NCBI GenBank assembly: GCA_021816165.1
Contig: JAKAYZ010000013.1
Span: forward strand, 1-11,397
Origin: Planctomycetota bacterium
GTDB taxonomy: Bacteria > Planctomycetota > Phycisphaerae > WQYP01
Direction: 5' to 3'
Length of the DNA stretch: 11,397 nucleotides
Shown one piece after another: positions 1 through 7,200 of this stretch (within the stretch, counting starts at the first letter, position 1; each line of letters opens with the position of its first letter). Made by a program: the position numbers and the translations under genes. The notes below the pieces were generated by a model, which saw only the letters and a program-made list of their open reading frames with translations, searched no databases and had not been told where the DNA came from.

Positions 1-1
1 G

Positions 2-781
2 AAAACCCCCGCGGCCGGGCGCGGCTTTCTGCTGTCGAGCGCCATTGATAAACAGTACCGGCGGTTTAACCGGGATTTCGGGCGTTTGGCCATGCAGCAT
101 CACATTCCCTTCCGGATGGAGGAAACCAACAGTTACTATAACGGTGGGGCGGCCAATGTCAGCGATACATTCGCCTCTGCACTCTGGGGATTGGATTATA
201 TGTGGTGGTGGGCCGCACATGGTGCGCGCGGTCTGAATTTTCACACGGGGAACTGGGTGGCCGCCGGGCCCCATCTGACACGCTGCCGTTACGCCGCTTT
301 CTGGACCACGCGGCAGGGGCTCAACGTGCATCCGCTGGGCTATGCCATGGAGGCGTTTAATCAGGCGGGTCACGGCCGGTATATCCCCATCCACATTGCG
401 GCCGCATTTCATAAATACCTGCGGGTATATGGTGCTTTGGCCCATGACGGCAGCATTTTTGTGACGCTCATTAACCGCAGCCATGGAAACAATGTGCGGG
501 ATGCGCGGGTGACGCTTTCCGCACCGCACCAATGGATGGGGGCGCGGGAAATGATGCTCATCGCACCGGATTCCAGCGTGGCCGCCAAAACGGGAATAAC
601 GCTTGGCGGCGCGGCGTTCAAGCCGGATGGAACATGGTCCGGTCGATGGAGCCGCCTGCCGCTGACCGCATCGCACCAGCTTGCCCCGGTGCGTGTTCCG
701 GCGGCGGCCGCGATAATTTTAGAATTGAACCCGGCTCCAGGCCGCGTTGCCGCACAACGGCTTACCCGGCCAGCGCCCTGA
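2..781 (+). CDS. GH79-type beta-glucuronidase, C-terminal part (5' end outside window)
   Basis: The reading frame is open from the first base and ends at TGA 779-781, giving the last 259 residues of a longer protein. Residues about 36-50 hold an Arg-Met-Glu-Glu-Thr-Asn-Ser-Tyr-Tyr-Asn-Gly-Gly motif, followed by a Ser-Asp-Thr-Phe-Ala-x-Ala-Leu-Trp stretch. This is the pattern around the catalytic nucleophile of GH79 enzymes (heparanase has Gly-Glu-Thr-Ser-Ser-Ala-Tyr-Gly-Gly-Gly), which makes Glu41 of the fragment (bases 122-124) the likely nucleophile. The remainder, with alternating short strands, fits the GH79 C-terminal beta-sandwich. The family removes beta-linked glucuronic acid, often 4-O-methylated, from glycans and arabinogalactan proteins. 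The acid/base Glu and any signal peptide lie outside the window. The GH27 gene starts 37 bases downstream, so co-transcription is likely. The GH79 call is fairly firm; the substrate is not established. Confidence 0.8.
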   Translation, partial: KTPAAGRGFLLSSAIDKQYRRFNRDFGRLAMQHHIPFRMEETNSYYNGGAANVSDTFASALWGLDYMWWWAAHGARGLNFHTGNWVAAGPHLTRCRYAAFWTTRQGLNVHPLGYAMEAFNQAGHGRYIPIHIAAAFHKYLRVYGALAHDGSIFVTLINRSHGNNVRDARVTLSAPHQWMGAREMMLIAPDSSVAAKTGITLGGAAFKPDGTWSGRWSRLPLTASHQLAPVRVPAAAAIILELNPAPGRVAAQRLTRPAP

Positions 782-818
782 TATTCGCGAAATATGCAAA
801 CTTGATGGAGAACCCCGC

Positions 819-2465
819 ATGACCCTGATTCGATATATGGCCATACACTTATCCCCCGCCGCCGGCCCATGGCGCCGCTTGCGCACTCCGCTGGCGGGCG
901 CCGCCCTGTTGGCAATGGGACTCCTGCCGCAGGTTCCCGCGGCCCGTGCCCTGGTTTACCGGCCGGTTTTTCCCGCGGGTAATCAAAAATATATTCTCAC
1001 ACCGCCGCCGTCCAAAAAGCCGTATTTTAATAATGCCCGCGTCTTCGGCGTGCGGCCGGGCAGTTCGTTTTTATTTACGCTGGCGGTAAGCGGTATGCGG
1101 CCTATGCAATTTTCCGCCGCCGGTTTGCCCGCCGGCCTGCGGTTAAACGCACAAACCGGCCAAATCAGCGGGGTCTTGACCCCGGCGGAAATCGGACCGC
1201 ATACAGTGACATTCCGTGCCTCCAACGCCCGCGGAATCGCAACCGGGAAACTGACCATCGTTGTGGGAAATACAATCGCGCTTACCCCGCCCATGGGATG
1301 GAACAGCTGGAATTGCTGGGCCGGCGCGGTGGATCAGTCGCGTGTTCTGGCGGCGGCGCGGGCGATGGTCTCCTCCGGATTGGTTAATTATGGATGGACA
1401 TATATTTGTATTGATGATACATGGCAGGCCGGACGCGGCGGCCCGTGGAACGCCATACAGCCGGTGAAGTCGCGTTTTCCGGATATGCACGGCCTGGCCC
1501 GCCAAATCCACGGGATGGGGTTGAAATTCGGCATTTATTCCACGCCATGGACGACATCTTATGCCGGGCATGTGGGGGGAAGTTCCATGAATAAAAGAGG
1601 GGTGTGGCACCGGCCGCGGGTTTCCAAAAAAGGGCGATTGAATCGAAATATCCTGCCTTGGGCGATCGGCAAATATCATTTTGAAACGCAGGATGCCCGG
1701 CAGTGGGCCGCCTGGGGTGTGGATTATCTGAAATATGACTGGAACCCGATTCGCTATCCGGAAGTGCACCGTATGTACCAGGCATTGCGTCATTGCGGTC
1801 GGGATGTGGTGCTGAGCCTGTCCAACAGCGCACCCTACAAGGGGGCCGCAAAATGGATTCCCGATGCCAATTTGTGGCGGATAACCGGTGATTCACGGGA
1901 TAACTGGCCCAATCTGCGAGGGCATTGGCAGGCGGGCGCCAAATGGGCGCATTTGCAATCACCGGGCCACTGGAACGATCCGGATATGATGACCATCGGC
2001 TGGGTGGGCTGGGGAAAGCACCAGCATTACACGCATTTAACGCCAAATGAACAATACGTGGAGGTCAGTGCGTTTGCGTTGATGGGCGCACCGCTGATTC
2101 TTGGCAATAATCTTTCGCGCATGGGGGCATTTACGCGGAATCTGCTGACCAATTCGGAGGTTATTGCGGTGGATCAGGATCCGCTGGGTGTCGCCGGCAG
2201 GCCGGTATTTCGCCATGGCGGCAGGCAGGTGTGGGTAAAGCCGCTGGCCGATGGTTCCATGGCGCTGGGGCTGTTTAACCTCGGCAGCCGGCCCGCCCGC
2301 GTAACGGTTTCGTGGCGGCGGTTGCATGTGCACGGGCCCCGGGTGGTCCGGGATTTATGGCGTCAAAAAAACATTGGAATTGCCGCATCCCGCGTGACGG
2401 CGCGGGTCGGCCCGCATGGTGTTGTATTGCTTCAAATTTCAAAAAAACAGGCGGGTGATTTATGA
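819..2465 (+). CDS. Secreted GH27 alpha-galactosidase with N-terminal Ig-like module
   Basis: A 548-residue exported glycoside hydrolase. The ATG at 819 is chosen because GGAG lies at 807-810; an upstream in-frame start at 747 would lie inside the GH79 gene. A second Met (residue 7) is possible. Residues about 19-44 form a signal peptide: Arg-Arg-Leu-Arg, a hydrophobic run, then Ala-x-Ala. Residues about 58-150 match the He_PIG/NEW1 module of bacterial glycosidases (Val-Phe-Gly-Val-Arg-Pro-Gly, then Gly-Leu-Pro-x-Gly-Leu and Thr-Gly-x-Ile-x-Gly). The GH27 barrel begins at Pro-Pro-Met-Gly-Trp-Asn-Ser-Trp (157-164). It shows Ile-Asp-Asp (198-200), the nucleophile Asp307 in Leu-Lys-Tyr-Asp, the acid/base Asp358 in Ile-Thr-Gly-Asp, and Trp-Asn-Asp-Pro-Asp-Met (385-390). 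A small beta domain ends the protein. GH27 enzymes release alpha-galactose; some members act as beta-L-arabinopyranosidases, which the sequence cannot exclude. Confidence 0.92.
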   Translation: MTLIRYMAIHLSPAAGPWRRLRTPLAGAALLAMGLLPQVPAARALVYRPVFPAGNQKYILTPPPSKKPYFNNARVFGVRPGSSFLFTLAVSGMRPMQFSAAGLPAGLRLNAQTGQISGVLTPAEIGPHTVTFRASNARGIATGKLTIVVGNTIALTPPMGWNSWNCWAGAVDQSRVLAAARAMVSSGLVNYGWTYICIDDTWQAGRGGPWNAIQPVKSRFPDMHGLARQIHGMGLKFGIYSTPWTTSYAGHVGGSSMNKRGVWHRPRVSKKGRLNRNILPWAIGKYHFETQDARQWAAWGVDYLKYDWNPIRYPEVHRMYQALRHCGRDVVLSLSNSAPYKGAAKWIPDANLWRITGDSRDNWPNLRGHWQAGAKWAHLQSPGHWNDPDMMTIGWVGWGKHQHYTHLTPNEQYVEVSAFALMGAPLILGNNLSRMGAFTRNLLTNSEVIAVDQDPLGVAGRPVFRHGGRQVWVKPLADGSMALGLFNLGSRPARVTVSWRRLHVHGPRVVRDLWRQKNIGIAASRVTARVGPHGVVLLQISKKQAGDL

Positions 2466-3655
2466 TGCGAAAGATCGGCGTTACACTTTGCGTACTGGCT
2501 ATGGGTATCATGGGCGCCGCCCGGTGTGCCGGCGCCGCCCGATCGCAGGAAAATCCCATGATCCGAAGCATTGAACAGCTTCTGCGGGCGCCGACTCTGG
2601 CGGCGGCGGATAAATATCTGCATGCCGCACCGATCACGATTACGGCATTTAAGCATAAGACCGGCCCCCAAAATCCCCACGAGTATTATTCCCAGGGTGA
2701 TTACTGGTGGCCGGATCCGAAAAATCCGGCGGCGCCATATATCAAACGCGACGGGTACAGCAATCCGGATAACTTTACGGCCGATCGTCGGGCCTTGATT
2801 CAGTTCAGCATTCAAACCGCCGCCCTTTCCAGCGCCTACGTTTTGACGCGCGACACCCGCTACGCGGACGCCGCCATCCGGCAGATGAACGCGTGGTTTG
2901 TTAACCCCGCCACGCGCATGAATCCCAATTTGCGTTATGCCCAGGCCGTTCACGGCCGGGCCAAGGGGCGCAGTTTTGGAATTATTGACACCATTCATCT
3001 TGTTGAAGTCGCGCAAAGCGCCCGAATTCTGGAACGCGACGGCGTTCTTGTGGGTGCGGACCGCAAGGCGGTGAACAACTGGTTCCGCCGCTATGTTGCA
3101 TGGCTGACGCAGTCCAGGCTTGGCCGGGAGGAAATGGAGGCCCGGAATAACCACGGAACATGCTGGGTGATGCAGGTTGCGGAGTTTGCCCGCCTGATTC
3201 ATGACCGCACGCTCCTGGCCTTCTGCCGCCGGCGATTCAAACGTGTTCTGCTTCCGGAACAGATGGCGGTCGACGGCAGTTTTCCGCGCGAACTGGCGCG
3301 TACCAAGCCATACGGCTATTCGCTGTTCAATCTTGATGCCATGTGCACCCTATGCCGGATACTTTCCACACCCCGTGACAACCTGTGGCAATACCGGCTG
3401 TCGGACGGACGCGGCATGCAGCGCGGCATGGATTTTTTGTACCCGTATATAAAAAACAAGAAAGCATGGCCGTACAGGCATGATGTGGAGTACTGGCGCT
3501 ATTGGCCGGTGCGGTCCGCAAGCCTGCTTTTTGCGGGCATCGCCTTGCACGATCCGGCATATTTAAAGCTTTGGGAAAAGCTGCCACCGCCGGGACGTCC
3601 GGAGGAAATTCTGCGGAACGTGCCGATACGTTTCGCTCTTCTTTGGCTGCATTGA
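2462..3655 (+). CDS. Secreted alginate-lyase superfamily polysaccharide lyase (PF05426-like)
   Basis: A 397-residue protein that starts inside the stop codon of the GH27 gene (ATGA, 2462-2465), so translation is probably coupled; ATG 2465 is equally possible. Residues 1-26 are a signal peptide with no lipobox. The rest is a helix-rich toroid. Asn-Asn-His-Gly (229-232) and Arg-Glu-Leu-Ala-Arg followed by Tyr-Gly-Tyr-Ser (276-287) match the Asn/His and Arg/Tyr catalytic sites of PL5 alginate lyase A1-III. The Tyr-Tyr-Ser-Gln-Gly-Asp-Tyr-Trp-Trp-Pro-Asp-Pro motif near 75-86 is typical of the wider PF05426 group, which also covers PL38. These enzymes cleave 1,4-linked uronic acid chains by beta-elimination. 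Whether the substrate is alginate, glucuronan or another acidic glycan cannot be read from sequence. The neighbouring beta-glucuronidase favours a glucuronate polymer. Confidence 0.85.
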   Translation: MMRKIGVTLCVLAMGIMGAARCAGAARSQENPMIRSIEQLLRAPTLAAADKYLHAAPITITAFKHKTGPQNPHEYYSQGDYWWPDPKNPAAPYIKRDGYSNPDNFTADRRALIQFSIQTAALSSAYVLTRDTRYADAAIRQMNAWFVNPATRMNPNLRYAQAVHGRAKGRSFGIIDTIHLVEVAQSARILERDGVLVGADRKAVNNWFRRYVAWLTQSRLGREEMEARNNHGTCWVMQVAEFARLIHDRTLLAFCRRRFKRVLLPEQMAVDGSFPRELARTKPYGYSLFNLDAMCTLCRILSTPRDNLWQYRLSDGRGMQRGMDFLYPYIKNKKAWPYRHDVEYWRYWPVRSASLLFAGIALHDPAYLKLWEKLPPPGRPEEILRNVPIRFALLWLH

Positions 3656-3668
3656 CTTCGCCTTCTCC

Positions 3669-3686
3669 CGCCCGCAAGGGCGAATT
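3669..3686 (+). terminator. Weak candidate terminator after the CAZyme genes
   Basis: A 5-base-pair CGCCC/GGGCG stem (3669-3673 with 3678-3682) closes on a GCAA tetraloop and is followed by AATTT. It lies 14 bases past the lyase stop. The stem is short and the T-run is poor, so it could be a 3' hairpin rather than a true intrinsic terminator. Confidence 0.25.
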
Positions 3687-3801
3687 TGCAATTACCCGGC
3701 CCGCGCCGCATATCCCCGATCCGCGCGTGCGGCCGCCGCTTTGCGCCGCCGGCCCATCCGGGCAAATATTTAAAGTTCTTCCGGAGTAAAACGCGGTTTA
3801 T

Positions 3802-3830
3802 TTGGCGGCCGCGGATTTAGCGCGTAATAT
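3802..3830 (+). promoter_or_regulatory. Candidate sigma-70-like promoter for the argD-like gene
   Basis: TTGGCG (3802-3807) and TAATAT (3825-3830) are separated by 17 bases, each matching the sigma-70 consensus at four of six positions. Transcription would begin near 3837 and leave a leader of about 100 bases before the start codon. It sits in the 282-base gap 3656-3937, which holds no gene I can support. Pattern only; no test of activity is possible here. Confidence 0.3.
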
Positions 3831-3840
3831 GTACCGGAGT

Positions 3841-3916
3841 CGCAAGGTTGCGCTGTGCCGCGCGCGGCGGCGCGGTGGAAAAGGTAATTTGCCGGCGGGC
3901 TTGATAAAAACGCCCG
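3841..3916 (+). other. GC-rich leader with three successive stem-loops upstream of the argD-like gene
   Basis: Three inverted repeats lie between the candidate promoter and the start codon: CGCAA/TTGCG at 3841-3852, CCGCGC/GCGCGG at 3858-3875, and CGGGC/GCCCG at 3896-3916 around an 11-base A/T-rich loop. The last ends 12 bases before the ribosome binding site (GGAGAA, 3929-3934). They might shape translation or attenuate the transcript, but in GC-rich DNA such short repeats also arise by chance. I do not recognise a known riboswitch. Confidence 0.25.
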
Positions 3917-3937
3917 GTGCAGATACGCGGAGAAGTC

Positions 3938-5146
3938 ATGACAATGGCAGGTTTGGAATCAACCGCGGGTATTCAAAACGCATGGATTCAGCGGCATCAG
4001 ATGTCCGTGGTGGGCAATTACGGCAAACTGCCGGTGGTGTTTGCCCGCGGTCGCGGCGCCGTGCTGTGGGATGACGCCGGCCGGGAATACCTGGATTTTT
4101 TCGCCGGGTTCGGCGGCACGGTGCTTGGGCATTGCCATCCGGCGCTGGTGGCGGCGGTCAATCAACAGGCGCAGACCCTTTGGGCGGTGGGCAATCAATT
4201 TTACAGCCACCCGCAGGTGCTGCTAGCGGAAAAATTACGGGCGGTCGGCTTTGAGGGCCGCGCCTTTTTCTGCCACAGCGGCGCGGAAGCGGCCGAGGCG
4301 GCTATTAAGCTGGCCCGGCTTGCCGGCGGGCCGCAGCGCACGCGGGTTATTTCCATGCATAAAGGGTTTCACGGCCGAACGATGGGGGCGTTATCCGCCA
4401 CTGCCGGTCCGGCCCAGAACGGCTTTGCCCCGTTGTTGCCCGGCTTTTCCCACGTGGAATTCAACAATATCGCGGCACTGGAAAGCCAGATGGATGCCGC
4501 GGTTTCCGCCGTTATCGTGGAACCCGTGCAGGGTGAAGGCGGCATGAACATGCCCTCGCCGGATTATTTGCCCGCGGTGCGGCGGCTGTGTGATCAACAT
4601 GGCGCTTCGCTGATATTTGACGAAGTCTGGACGGGCGTGGGCCGTACCGGGCAGTTTTTCGGCCATCAGTACTTCGGCGTTATTCCGGATATCATGACCA
4701 TGGGCAAGGCGCTGGGCGGCGGGCTGCCGATGGGGGGCATTCTTGCCCGGCCGGAAAAGGCGGAATTTTTCAAACCCGGTACGCACGGCTGCACACTGGG
4801 CGGCAACCCGATATGCGCCGCGGTGAGCCACGCGGTATTTGCCGCAATTGAAAAAGACGGTTTGCTGGCGCAGGCGCGGGAATCGGGCGAACTTTTAAAA
4901 GCCGGCATTGCGGAGTTTAACTGCGCCGGGCGGCAGGTGAAATCAATCCGCGGCCTGGGCCTTTTTCTGGGCGTTGAACTGGCGATTGCCGATGCAACAC
5001 CGGTGGTGCGCCATGCCCTGGATCACGGCCTTGTGATCAATGTCACGCAAAAAAATGTGCTGCGTATCTGTCCGTCGCTTGTTATTTCACGTTCGCAGAT
5101 TCAGCACGGCCTGGAAATTCTGGAAGCCGCGATTGAAAGCGTCTGA
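3938..5146 (+). CDS. argD: Class-III PLP aminotransferase, acetylornithine aminotransferase type
   Basis: A 402-residue, full-length fold-type I aminotransferase. ATG 3938 is preferred because GGAGAA lies at 3929-3934; an in-frame GTG at 3917 lacks this support. The subgroup-III marks are in order: Gly-His-Cys-His-Pro (64-68), Ser-Gly-Ala-Glu-Ala (114-118) for cofactor phosphate binding, His-Gly-Arg-Thr-Met-Gly (145-150), Glu-Pro-Val-Gln-Gly-Glu-Gly-Gly (195-202), Phe-Asp-Glu-Val-Trp-Thr-Gly (227-233) with Asp228 pairing with the pyridine nitrogen, and the Schiff-base Lys257 in Met-Gly-Lys-Ala-Leu-Gly-Gly-Gly. Family knowledge points to conversion of N-acetylglutamate semialdehyde to N-acetylornithine with glutamate as donor in arginine synthesis. 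Related ornithine, succinylornithine or 4-aminobutyrate transaminases are alternatives, since no other arg gene is adjacent. The usual Gln after Asp-Glu-Val is Trp231 here. Confidence 0.75.
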   Translation: MTMAGLESTAGIQNAWIQRHQMSVVGNYGKLPVVFARGRGAVLWDDAGREYLDFFAGFGGTVLGHCHPALVAAVNQQAQTLWAVGNQFYSHPQVLLAEKLRAVGFEGRAFFCHSGAEAAEAAIKLARLAGGPQRTRVISMHKGFHGRTMGALSATAGPAQNGFAPLLPGFSHVEFNNIAALESQMDAAVSAVIVEPVQGEGGMNMPSPDYLPAVRRLCDQHGASLIFDEVWTGVGRTGQFFGHQYFGVIPDIMTMGKALGGGLPMGGILARPEKAEFFKPGTHGCTLGGNPICAAVSHAVFAAIEKDGLLAQARESGELLKAGIAEFNCAGRQVKSIRGLGLFLGVELAIADATPVVRHALDHGLVINVTQKNVLRICPSLVISRSQIQHGLEILEAAIESV

Positions 5147-5164
5147 TTCCGGCAAAACAGGCGT

Positions 5165-5193
5165 TTCGCTTTTCACGCCGCCCCCGCTAAAAT
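5165..5193 (+). promoter_or_regulatory. Weak candidate promoter before the McsA-like gene
   Basis: TTCGCT (5165-5170) and TAAAAT (5188-5193) are 17 bases apart. The -10 element is good (five of six) but the -35 element is poor. It lies in the gap after the aminotransferase gene. Read-through from that gene is equally likely. Confidence 0.22.
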
Positions 5194-5245
5194 ACAGCTG
5201 GAAGTCATGGCTTTGCCTGATGTATGCCTGTGGAGGCTTGCTGTT

Positions 5246-5899
5246 GTGCTGATGGATGTTTCCTGTATTAAATGCGCCCGGCCCGCCGTGGTTCACCTGA
5301 CGGATGTCACCACGCTGCCCGGCGGCCTGCGGGAGGTGTCGCAGATTCATCTATGCATGAAACACGCCGCCGAGGCCGGCCTGGTCAATGCGTTGCCTTC
5401 CGAACCGGCGGCGCCGCATTCCGCGAGGCCGGAAGATATGGATCAACTTGAAATTGAAGCGGTGATCTCGCCGGATGATTTGATGGAGGAGGACGAATCC
5501 GATTCCAGCGGCGATCCGATTAAACCGGAAGAGGAATCACCGGAAACCGTTGCCGGACCGCAGCCGGCCGGCAAGAAAAAAAACGCGGCGGCATCCACCG
5601 CCCGATCCGCCCTGACCTGTCCGCATTGCGGAATGACCTGGGAGGAATTTCGCCGCGGTGGAATGCTGGGCTGTCGCTTGGATTATTCGCTGTTTGAATC
5701 CGTGCTTGCCGATGTTCTTGACGGTCTGCACGAAGGCCGCGTGAACCATATCGGCAAGGTGCCCGCCGCCGCACAGGCAGGGCAGGCTGTCCTGCAGGCC
5801 CGCACCCTGGGGCTGCAAACACGGCTGGCCGAGGCCTTGGCCCAGGAAAAATATGAAGAGGCCGCCCGGCTTCGCGACGAACTTAAACAGTTGAGTTGA
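5246..5899 (+). CDS. McsA-like protein with two zinc-finger-like motifs and a UVR motif
   Basis: About 217 residues. GTG 5246 is preferred because GGAGG (5232-5236) is 9 bases upstream; ATG 5252 is the alternative. Numbered from that ATG, Cys5-x2-Cys8 and Cys35-x2-His38 form a first metal site, followed by an acidic low-complexity linker (about 60-105). A second site is Cys123-x2-Cys126 with Cys141-x2-Asp144, in the McsA-like context Cys-Pro-x-Cys-Gly-Met-Thr-Trp-Glu-Glu-Phe, then a His-Ile-Gly-Lys-Val-Pro segment (166-171). The end (191-214) is a UvrB/UvrC motif with Tyr-Glu-Glu-Ala-Ala-Arg-Leu-Arg-Asp-Glu. In Firmicutes McsA binds zinc and activates the arginine kinase McsB, which marks proteins for ClpCP. 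Here no McsB or clpC is adjacent: the next gene is a convergent APH-type kinase. A partnership with a distant McsB is therefore inference, and a UVR-mediated role with another partner is possible. Confidence 0.75.
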   Translation: MLMDVSCIKCARPAVVHLTDVTTLPGGLREVSQIHLCMKHAAEAGLVNALPSEPAAPHSARPEDMDQLEIEAVISPDDLMEEDESDSSGDPIKPEEESPETVAGPQPAGKKKNAAASTARSALTCPHCGMTWEEFRRGGMLGCRLDYSLFESVLADVLDGLHEGRVNHIGKVPAAAQAGQAVLQARTLGLQTRLAEALAQEKYEEAARLRDELKQLS

Positions 5900-5903
5900 T
5901 CGC

Positions 5904-5920
5904 CCGCTTCACAGCGGTTT
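5904..5920 (+). terminator. Weak hairpin after the McsA-like gene
   Basis: CCGCT (5904-5908) pairs with AGCGG (5913-5917) around a TCAC loop, followed by TTT, five bases past the stop codon and between convergent genes. It is in the right place for a terminator, but the stem and T-run are short. Confidence 0.3.
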
Positions 5921-5967
5921 CCCGCCGGCAGGCGCAGGTCTGCACTCCAACCCAACCCGCGGGTCGG

Positions 5968-7089
5968 TCAGTCCGCATCGTCCGCGGCTTTGCCTAAAGC
6001 TTCCCCGGCCATATCCAAAGCGGCATCCATTCCGACCGCCGGCTCGCTGATCAGCGATTTTCCCAGCGTGCGCACATGGCGGCGCACCGTTTCATCGGTT
6101 AAATACTCCACCGGTGATTTGCCGTCCAGCCGCGCCAGCATCAGGCTGCCCAGGATGGCGCCGCCGAATTCAACGGATGGTTGATGAACAGCCGCCGGCG
6201 TTCCCGCCAGATACCGGTTCCAGAATCCATCCGCCGCGATCATCAGCGGCCGCCATTTTTTTCCCCGGCTGAACGCCTTAAGCAGAAGATGGTTGATGAA
6301 TGTGGCCGAGTCAAATGCCGGATTGCCCCAGAACACAACCTCAAAATCCAGCAGCATCAGCGGCGGGCGGGCCGGCTCTTCCGGCGGCATGAGCAGCATG
6401 TTTTTAGGTGAAAAATCTCCATGGATCAGGCAGGGGCGGCAATCCAGCAGCCGGCCCACAACGCGATTAATTGCCGGTTCAAAACCCGCATCCGCCTTCA
6501 ACATGTGCCGCAGATACGGATCAATACGCTGTTGCATAAAAAGGCGGGTATCGGAAAACCGTTGCCGCAGGGCGTCGTCTTGCGCGGTTTTTGTGTGCAG
6601 CGAGGCCAGAATTGCCGCAGCCGCCGGGGCCGCATGCGGATTAATTCTGCCCGCCAGTAATTCAGTCTTGAAATTGAGCGATCCGGTCGGGGCGGCGGAT
6701 ATCGCCAGCACATGCTGTTCCCTGTCCAGCCATAGCACATCGGGAATGGCGCCAGGCGGAAGCAGCGGGTGCAGGGCCTTTAATGCATCAGCCTCCGCCC
6801 ATGCCCGGTCAATATCCACCCGCCATTCGGCGGCCGTGGCGAACATTTCCAGCGGCTGCTTAATGACAAAACAATTCCCCTGGCGCATGCGGTTGTCCGG
6901 AACTCCCCGCTTTTTCTGGCCTTCACTCCGCAAATCCGTTCCGATCGGCTCACCGGCGCCCATATCCATGATCATAAATACGGAATTGGCAACCCCGCCC
7001 GAAAGGCTCTTGACCAGAATTTGCCCGGCGGATACGGCATTTCTTGCCCGCAGGTAATCGGCAATATTTTCTGTGGTGAGTCTGTTCAC
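5968..7089 (-). CDS. APH/choline-kinase-family phosphotransferase
   Basis: A 373-residue protein starting at GTG 7089, with AGGAAG a few bases upstream. It carries the kinase marks of the aminoglycoside phosphotransferase family (PF01636): a Gly-rich loop (Leu-Ser-Gly-Gly-Val-Ala-Asn-Ser, 29-36), a likely ATP-binding Lys77 in Val-Ile-Lys-Gln-Pro, Brenner's motif His223-Gly-Asp225 with Asn230, and the metal-binding Asp248-Phe-Glu, followed by Trp-Gly-Asn-Pro-Ala-Phe-Asp. Such enzymes move phosphate from ATP to a small hydroxylated molecule such as choline, a sugar, methylthioribose or an antibiotic. The substrate cannot be assigned, and the acidic-ligand pocket features of true antibiotic kinases are not evident. 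Residues about 44-71 are a Gly/Arg/Lys-rich insertion between the N-lobe strands. The gene converges on the McsA-like gene and has its own candidate promoter. Confidence 0.78.
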   Translation of the reverse strand: MNRLTTENIADYLRARNAVSAGQILVKSLSGGVANSVFMIMDMGAGEPIGTDLRSEGQKKRGVPDNRMRQGNCFVIKQPLEMFATAAEWRVDIDRAWAEADALKALHPLLPPGAIPDVLWLDREQHVLAISAAPTGSLNFKTELLAGRINPHAAPAAAAILASLHTKTAQDDALRQRFSDTRLFMQQRIDPYLRHMLKADAGFEPAINRVVGRLLDCRPCLIHGDFSPKNMLLMPPEEPARPPLMLLDFEVVFWGNPAFDSATFINHLLLKAFSRGKKWRPLMIAADGFWNRYLAGTPAAVHQPSVEFGGAILGSLMLARLDGKSPVEYLTDETVRRHVRTLGKSLISEPAVGMDAALDMAGEALGKAADDAD

Positions 7090-7149
7090 ACGGCTTCCTT
7101 TTTTTTACCTTACAGCGGGCGGGCCTTCACGGCCGTCCGCGCCCGAATT

Positions 7150-7179
7150 ATTTTAACGCCTATGCCCCCGCGGCGTGAA
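7150..7179 (-). promoter_or_regulatory. Candidate promoter for the phosphotransferase gene
   Basis: Read on the - strand, TTCACG (7179-7174) and TAAAAT (7155-7150) are 18 bases apart. This would start a transcript near 7143, leaving a leader of about 50 bases before GTG 7089. The match is moderate and rests on pattern alone. Confidence 0.3.
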
Positions 7180-7200
7180 TGCAGGTTGATGCGGTCTGCC

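Noticed and set aside
747..818. 24-residue upstream extension of the GH27 protein
   Set aside because: It lies partly inside the GH79 coding region, and the signal peptide and ribosome site place the start at 819.
1384..2046. 220-residue open frame on the - strand
   Set aside because: It is antisense to the GH27 catalytic domain, with no ribosome site or family motif.
2432..3202. 256-residue open frame on the - strand
   Set aside because: It is antisense to the lyase gene, which has a signal peptide and catalytic motifs. It reads as low-complexity shadow translation.
5955..5964. Perfect 10-base palindrome ACCCGCGGGT between the convergent genes
   Set aside because: It has no loop space for a hairpin and no T-run, so it is not a terminator; a single GC palindrome in GC-rich DNA is expected by chance.
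6293..7057. 254-residue open frame on the + strand
   Set aside because: It lies wholly antisense to the phosphotransferase gene, which has clear kinase motifs. The frame is Ser/Arg/Ala-rich without recognisable domains.
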